This document shows, piece by piece, positions 6,541 through 8,263 of a stretch of DNA of 8,263 bases; position 1 is the stretch's first letter; each line of letters starts with the position of its first letter. The stretch lies in NCBI GenBank assembly GCA_964653235.1, contig CAZZCP010000093.1, positions 1-8,263 on the forward strand, written 5' to 3'. Under the pieces are notes generated by a model. It did no database searches, had not been told where the DNA came from, and saw only the letters and a program-made list of their open reading frames with translations. Both the position numbers and the translations under genes were made by a program. This stretch comes from CAZZCP01 sp964653235. GTDB taxonomy: Bacteria > Bdellovibrionota > Bdellovibrionia > Bdellovibrionales > UBA840.

Positions 6541-7483
6541 AATAGGAATATATATACCGATGAAGAATTTGTGAAGCAAGTCTTTGGCTTTTTAAGTTTT
6601 CGTCAAGTGGGGGAGAACACTCATAGATTCCTAATAAGCGAACATCTAGTCTTTGTAAAAGCATGCTCAAAAAGGGAAAGAATTCTTTTGGCTCTAAACC
6701 TAATGGCCAACTTTGACTGCAACCTGGTGAATATGCGCTTGAAAACACATCAAGGCAAATGCTCAAGTAACAAGGCCTTGATGAACGTAGGCTCTCTCCC
6801 ATTCTTTCAGACGCATAGCTCAGTAAACTGAGATTCGAATCCATAAGCTCTTCTAAACTTAAAATATGAACATTGTGGTCTTTGGCAAATTGCAAGTGCT
6901 CTTTTGCATTACACAAGGACTGGATGCCAATCTCCCAAAATTCAAAGTCTTTGTATTCTCTCAAAAGTCGAAAAAAAGGAGTTCCGCTAGAATAGCCCTT
7001 TTCAGTATCGCGTACATCTAAATGTGCATCAAAATTAATAAGCAATGGCTTTTCGTCTCTGAAGTTTCCTAAAAAACCGGCCCCATCGGGATAGCCATAG
7101 TCATGCCCGCCCCCTAAGGAAATTAAGCGAGCACCATGTCTTAAAAGTTCAAAAGCAGTTTCTTTGGCATTTTTATGATTCTCTCCCAAATCTTTTGAGA
7201 TTTTTAAGTTTCCAGCATCAAAAAGTTTTAATGACTTCTCTTGATAAGAATAGGGAGTGAGCTTGTAAAAAACTTGCCGAATCCCAATTGGACCTTCTTT
7301 GGCCCCCGTTCTTCCACCATTGAGATAAATGCCTTCATCATCGGGGTAACCCATAACTACAAAGTCATCTTTTTTTATTTGTTCATAGTTTTTTAGTGCT
7401 TTGGCTAAATTACCAAGTCTTGGGTCTTTGGGGTTTTCACTTTGATAGATCTCGGCATCAGAGCTCGGGCGTAGATGATACAT
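6539..7483 (-). CDS. Arginase-superfamily (ureohydrolase) enzyme, HutG/formimidoylglutamase-like
   Basis: This 314-aa enzyme has the binuclear-Mn ureohydrolase fold, acting on guanidino or formimidoyl C-N bonds. Motifs: D49-E50-G51 with the NGGRTGAKEGP stretch (55-65, typical of HutG); GGGHD (124-128) with metal ligand H127; DAHLD (152-156) with ligands D152, H154 and D156; SGTPFF; ICLDVF (242-247); and E288 in the position of the arginase guanidinium-binding Glu. The fourth motif is normally DxD. Here it is C243-L-D245, so the bridging Asp (arginase D232) is Cys. HutG function (formimidoylglutamate to glutamate plus formamide) is the best guess; agmatinase, arginase or a changed activity are alternatives. 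ATG 7483 is chosen because GAGGAGAG (7493-7486) precedes it; it overlaps the creatininase gene by 26 bp. An upstream ATG (7558) would overlap by 101 bp and lacks support. The 84-aa gene follows after 8 bp. Confidence 0.88.
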   Translation of the reverse strand: MYHLRPSSDAEIYQSENPKDPRLGNLAKALKNYEQIKKDDFVVMGYPDDEGIYLNGGRTGAKEGPIGIRQVFYKLTPYSYQEKSLKLFDAGNLKISKDLGENHKNAKETAFELLRHGARLISLGGGHDYGYPDGAGFLGNFRDEKPLLINFDAHLDVRDTEKGYSSGTPFFRLLREYKDFEFWEIGIQSLCNAKEHLQFAKDHNVHILSLEELMDSNLSLLSYASERMGESLRSSRPCYLSICLDVFSSAYSPGCSQSWPLGLEPKEFFPFLSMLLQRLDVRLLGIYECSPPLDENLKSQRLASQILHRYIYSY

Positions 7484-8210
7484 ATCTCTCCTCAATTGCT
7501 TGAAGTCTTTTGCAAAGTGCATCGACAGCAATTTCGTGTATTGCCTTGCCGTGTTCATGACTTGCTAGCCCCGGATTGCTGCGCATTCTACCATCAGGAT
7601 AAATTCTGCGAAATTCACTGGCACTCAAAGGGTAGTGCGTTTCAGGTTTTTCGACTTTAAAATCTCTACTTTCAATTTTTTCAAAAGCTTGCGGCCATAT
7701 ATATTGAGTGAGCGATACTTCACCGCAGGTGGCATGAAAGCCATTTTCATCACCAAAATGTTTTTCTTCATAGGCCATTACTTCTGGCATTTTAAACCAA
7801 CTGATCAAGTTTAATGAATATAGGTTGGGTTTCGATTTAATTTCGCAAAAGGCAGTGGTCGTTGGGGCCATGTTTCCACCATGACCATTGACAAACAAAA
7901 AGACTTCAAAGCCTTGTGAGCCAAAACTATGAACAATATCTTCAATCACTGAAATAAATGTACTTGGTCGAAATGAACAAGTGCCAGGAAAGGCCAAGTG
8001 ATGCTGCGCCATGCCATAGCAAAGAGGTGGTGCTACCAAAGTTTGCGATCTTTTGCCTACTTCGTAACATAAGTGTTCTGCGGTTAAATAGTCTGTAGCC
8101 ATGATACCCGTAGGACCATGTTGTTCGGTCGAACCTATTGGAATAAGTATAGTTTTTTTGTTTTTAAGATATTCATCTACTGTGGGCCAGGTTAGTTCGG
8201 CAATTTTCAT
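7458..8210 (-). CDS. Creatininase-family metal-dependent amidohydrolase
   Basis: The 250 aa match the family's usual length. The metal-site motifs are in order: PIGSTEQHGP (24-33) with E29 and H31, D40, NGHGGN (108-113) with H110, and HATCGE (159-164) with E164. This set agrees with the binuclear ligands E, H, D, H, E of creatininase, so the enzyme looks intact. Known members hydrolyse cyclic or linear amides: creatinine amidohydrolase, the archaeal ArfB formamide hydrolase of flavin synthesis, and the MftE peptidase of mycofactocin. The true substrate cannot be chosen from sequence. The NGHGGN form is the common family pattern, unlike NGHYEN of true creatininase, so creatinine is not the favoured substrate. 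ATG 8210 follows AAGGGAG (8223-8217). It is the first gene of the cluster visible here and its end overlaps the HutG-like gene, which suggests coupled expression and perhaps sequential reactions. Confidence 0.93.
   Translation of the reverse strand: MKIAELTWPTVDEYLKNKKTILIPIGSTEQHGPTGIMATDYLTAEHLCYEVGKRSQTLVAPPLCYGMAQHHLAFPGTCSFRPSTFISVIEDIVHSFGSQGFEVFLFVNGHGGNMAPTTTAFCEIKSKPNLYSLNLISWFKMPEVMAYEEKHFGDENGFHATCGEVSLTQYIWPQAFEKIESRDFKVEKPETHYPLSASEFRRIYPDGRMRSNPGLASHEHGKAIHEIAVDALCKRLQAIEERYVSSTPEL
7486..7493 (-). promoter_or_regulatory. Ribosome binding site deciding the HutG-like start
   Basis: GAGGAGAG on the minus strand lies within the last codons of the creatininase-family gene and immediately precedes ATG 7483. 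It selects the 314-aa product over the 339-aa reading from 7558. Confidence 0.75.
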
Positions 8211-8216
8211 AAACTG

Positions 8217-8223
8217 CTCCCTT
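8217..8223 (-). promoter_or_regulatory. Ribosome binding site of the creatininase-family gene
   Basis: AAGGGAG on the minus strand lies 6 nt before ATG 8210. Only 40 bp of upstream sequence remain in the window (8224-8263). I see no firm promoter there, so it is open whether the operon begins here or further right. Confidence 0.7.
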
Positions 8224-8263
8224 TTATTTCACTTTTTTAAATGCCCTTGTTTTTGTAAGTACT

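Noticed and set aside
6493..6831. Plus-strand 112-aa ORF opposite the HutG-like and 84-aa genes
   Set aside because: It is antisense to two genes with good SDs and motifs, and its translation resembles no family I know; a shadow ORF.
7484..7558. Longer start (ATG 7558) for the HutG-like gene, giving 339 aa
   Set aside because: It would overlap the firm creatininase-family gene by 101 bp, adds 25 residues unlike the family N-terminus, and a much better SD (GAGGAGAG) precedes ATG 7483.
7458..7558. Frameshift joining the creatininase-family and HutG-like genes
   Set aside because: Both proteins are complete for their families and the overlap is explained by an internal SD and ATG.

Overview
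The window looks like an ordinary chromosomal stretch of a diderm (Gram-negative) bacterium. The evidence is a lipoprotein with a clean type II signal peptide, an MdlA/MdlB-type ABC exporter pair, a CheY-like receiver and a homogentisate dioxygenase. Base composition is AT-leaning by eye (not counted). TTG starts are used when a good Shine-Dalgarno (SD) is present. I cannot name the taxon from sequence alone; Bdellovibrionota or a gammaproteobacterium would be my first guesses, with low confidence.

Left part (1-1508). The left edge cuts a tRNA-Asp(GTC) gene on the minus strand; its promoter is visible just upstream. A 222-aa lipoprotein of unknown function follows on the plus strand. It converges on a 134-aa stand-alone response-regulator receiver protein on the minus strand, and the two stop codons overlap. 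The 232-bp gap 1277-1508 holds the receiver gene's leader, several short palindromes and no recognisable Rho-independent terminator.

Right part (1509-8263). Six minus-strand genes form a very tight cluster, in transcription order: a creatininase-family metal amidohydrolase; an arginase-superfamily (HutG-like) enzyme whose start lies inside the previous gene; an orphan 84-aa helical protein; two half-transporters of a heterodimeric ABC exporter; and homogentisate 1,2-dioxygenase (hmgA). Junctions are a 26-bp overlap, 8-bp gap, 1-bp overlap, 4-bp overlap and 23-bp gap, so one transcript is likely.

How the genes may work together. HmgA opens the aromatic ring in Tyr/Phe breakdown. The HutG-like enzyme resembles the last enzyme of one branch of His breakdown. 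The creatininase-family protein is another metal-dependent C-N bond hydrolase. An exporter and an unrecognised small protein in the same operon suggest amino-acid catabolism coupled to export of an unknown compound. This is inference. The most unusual details are a Cys in place of a conserved metal-ligand Asp in the HutG-like enzyme, the orphan 84-aa protein, and the strongly complementary asymmetry (one consensus and one degenerate ATP site) of the transporter pair.
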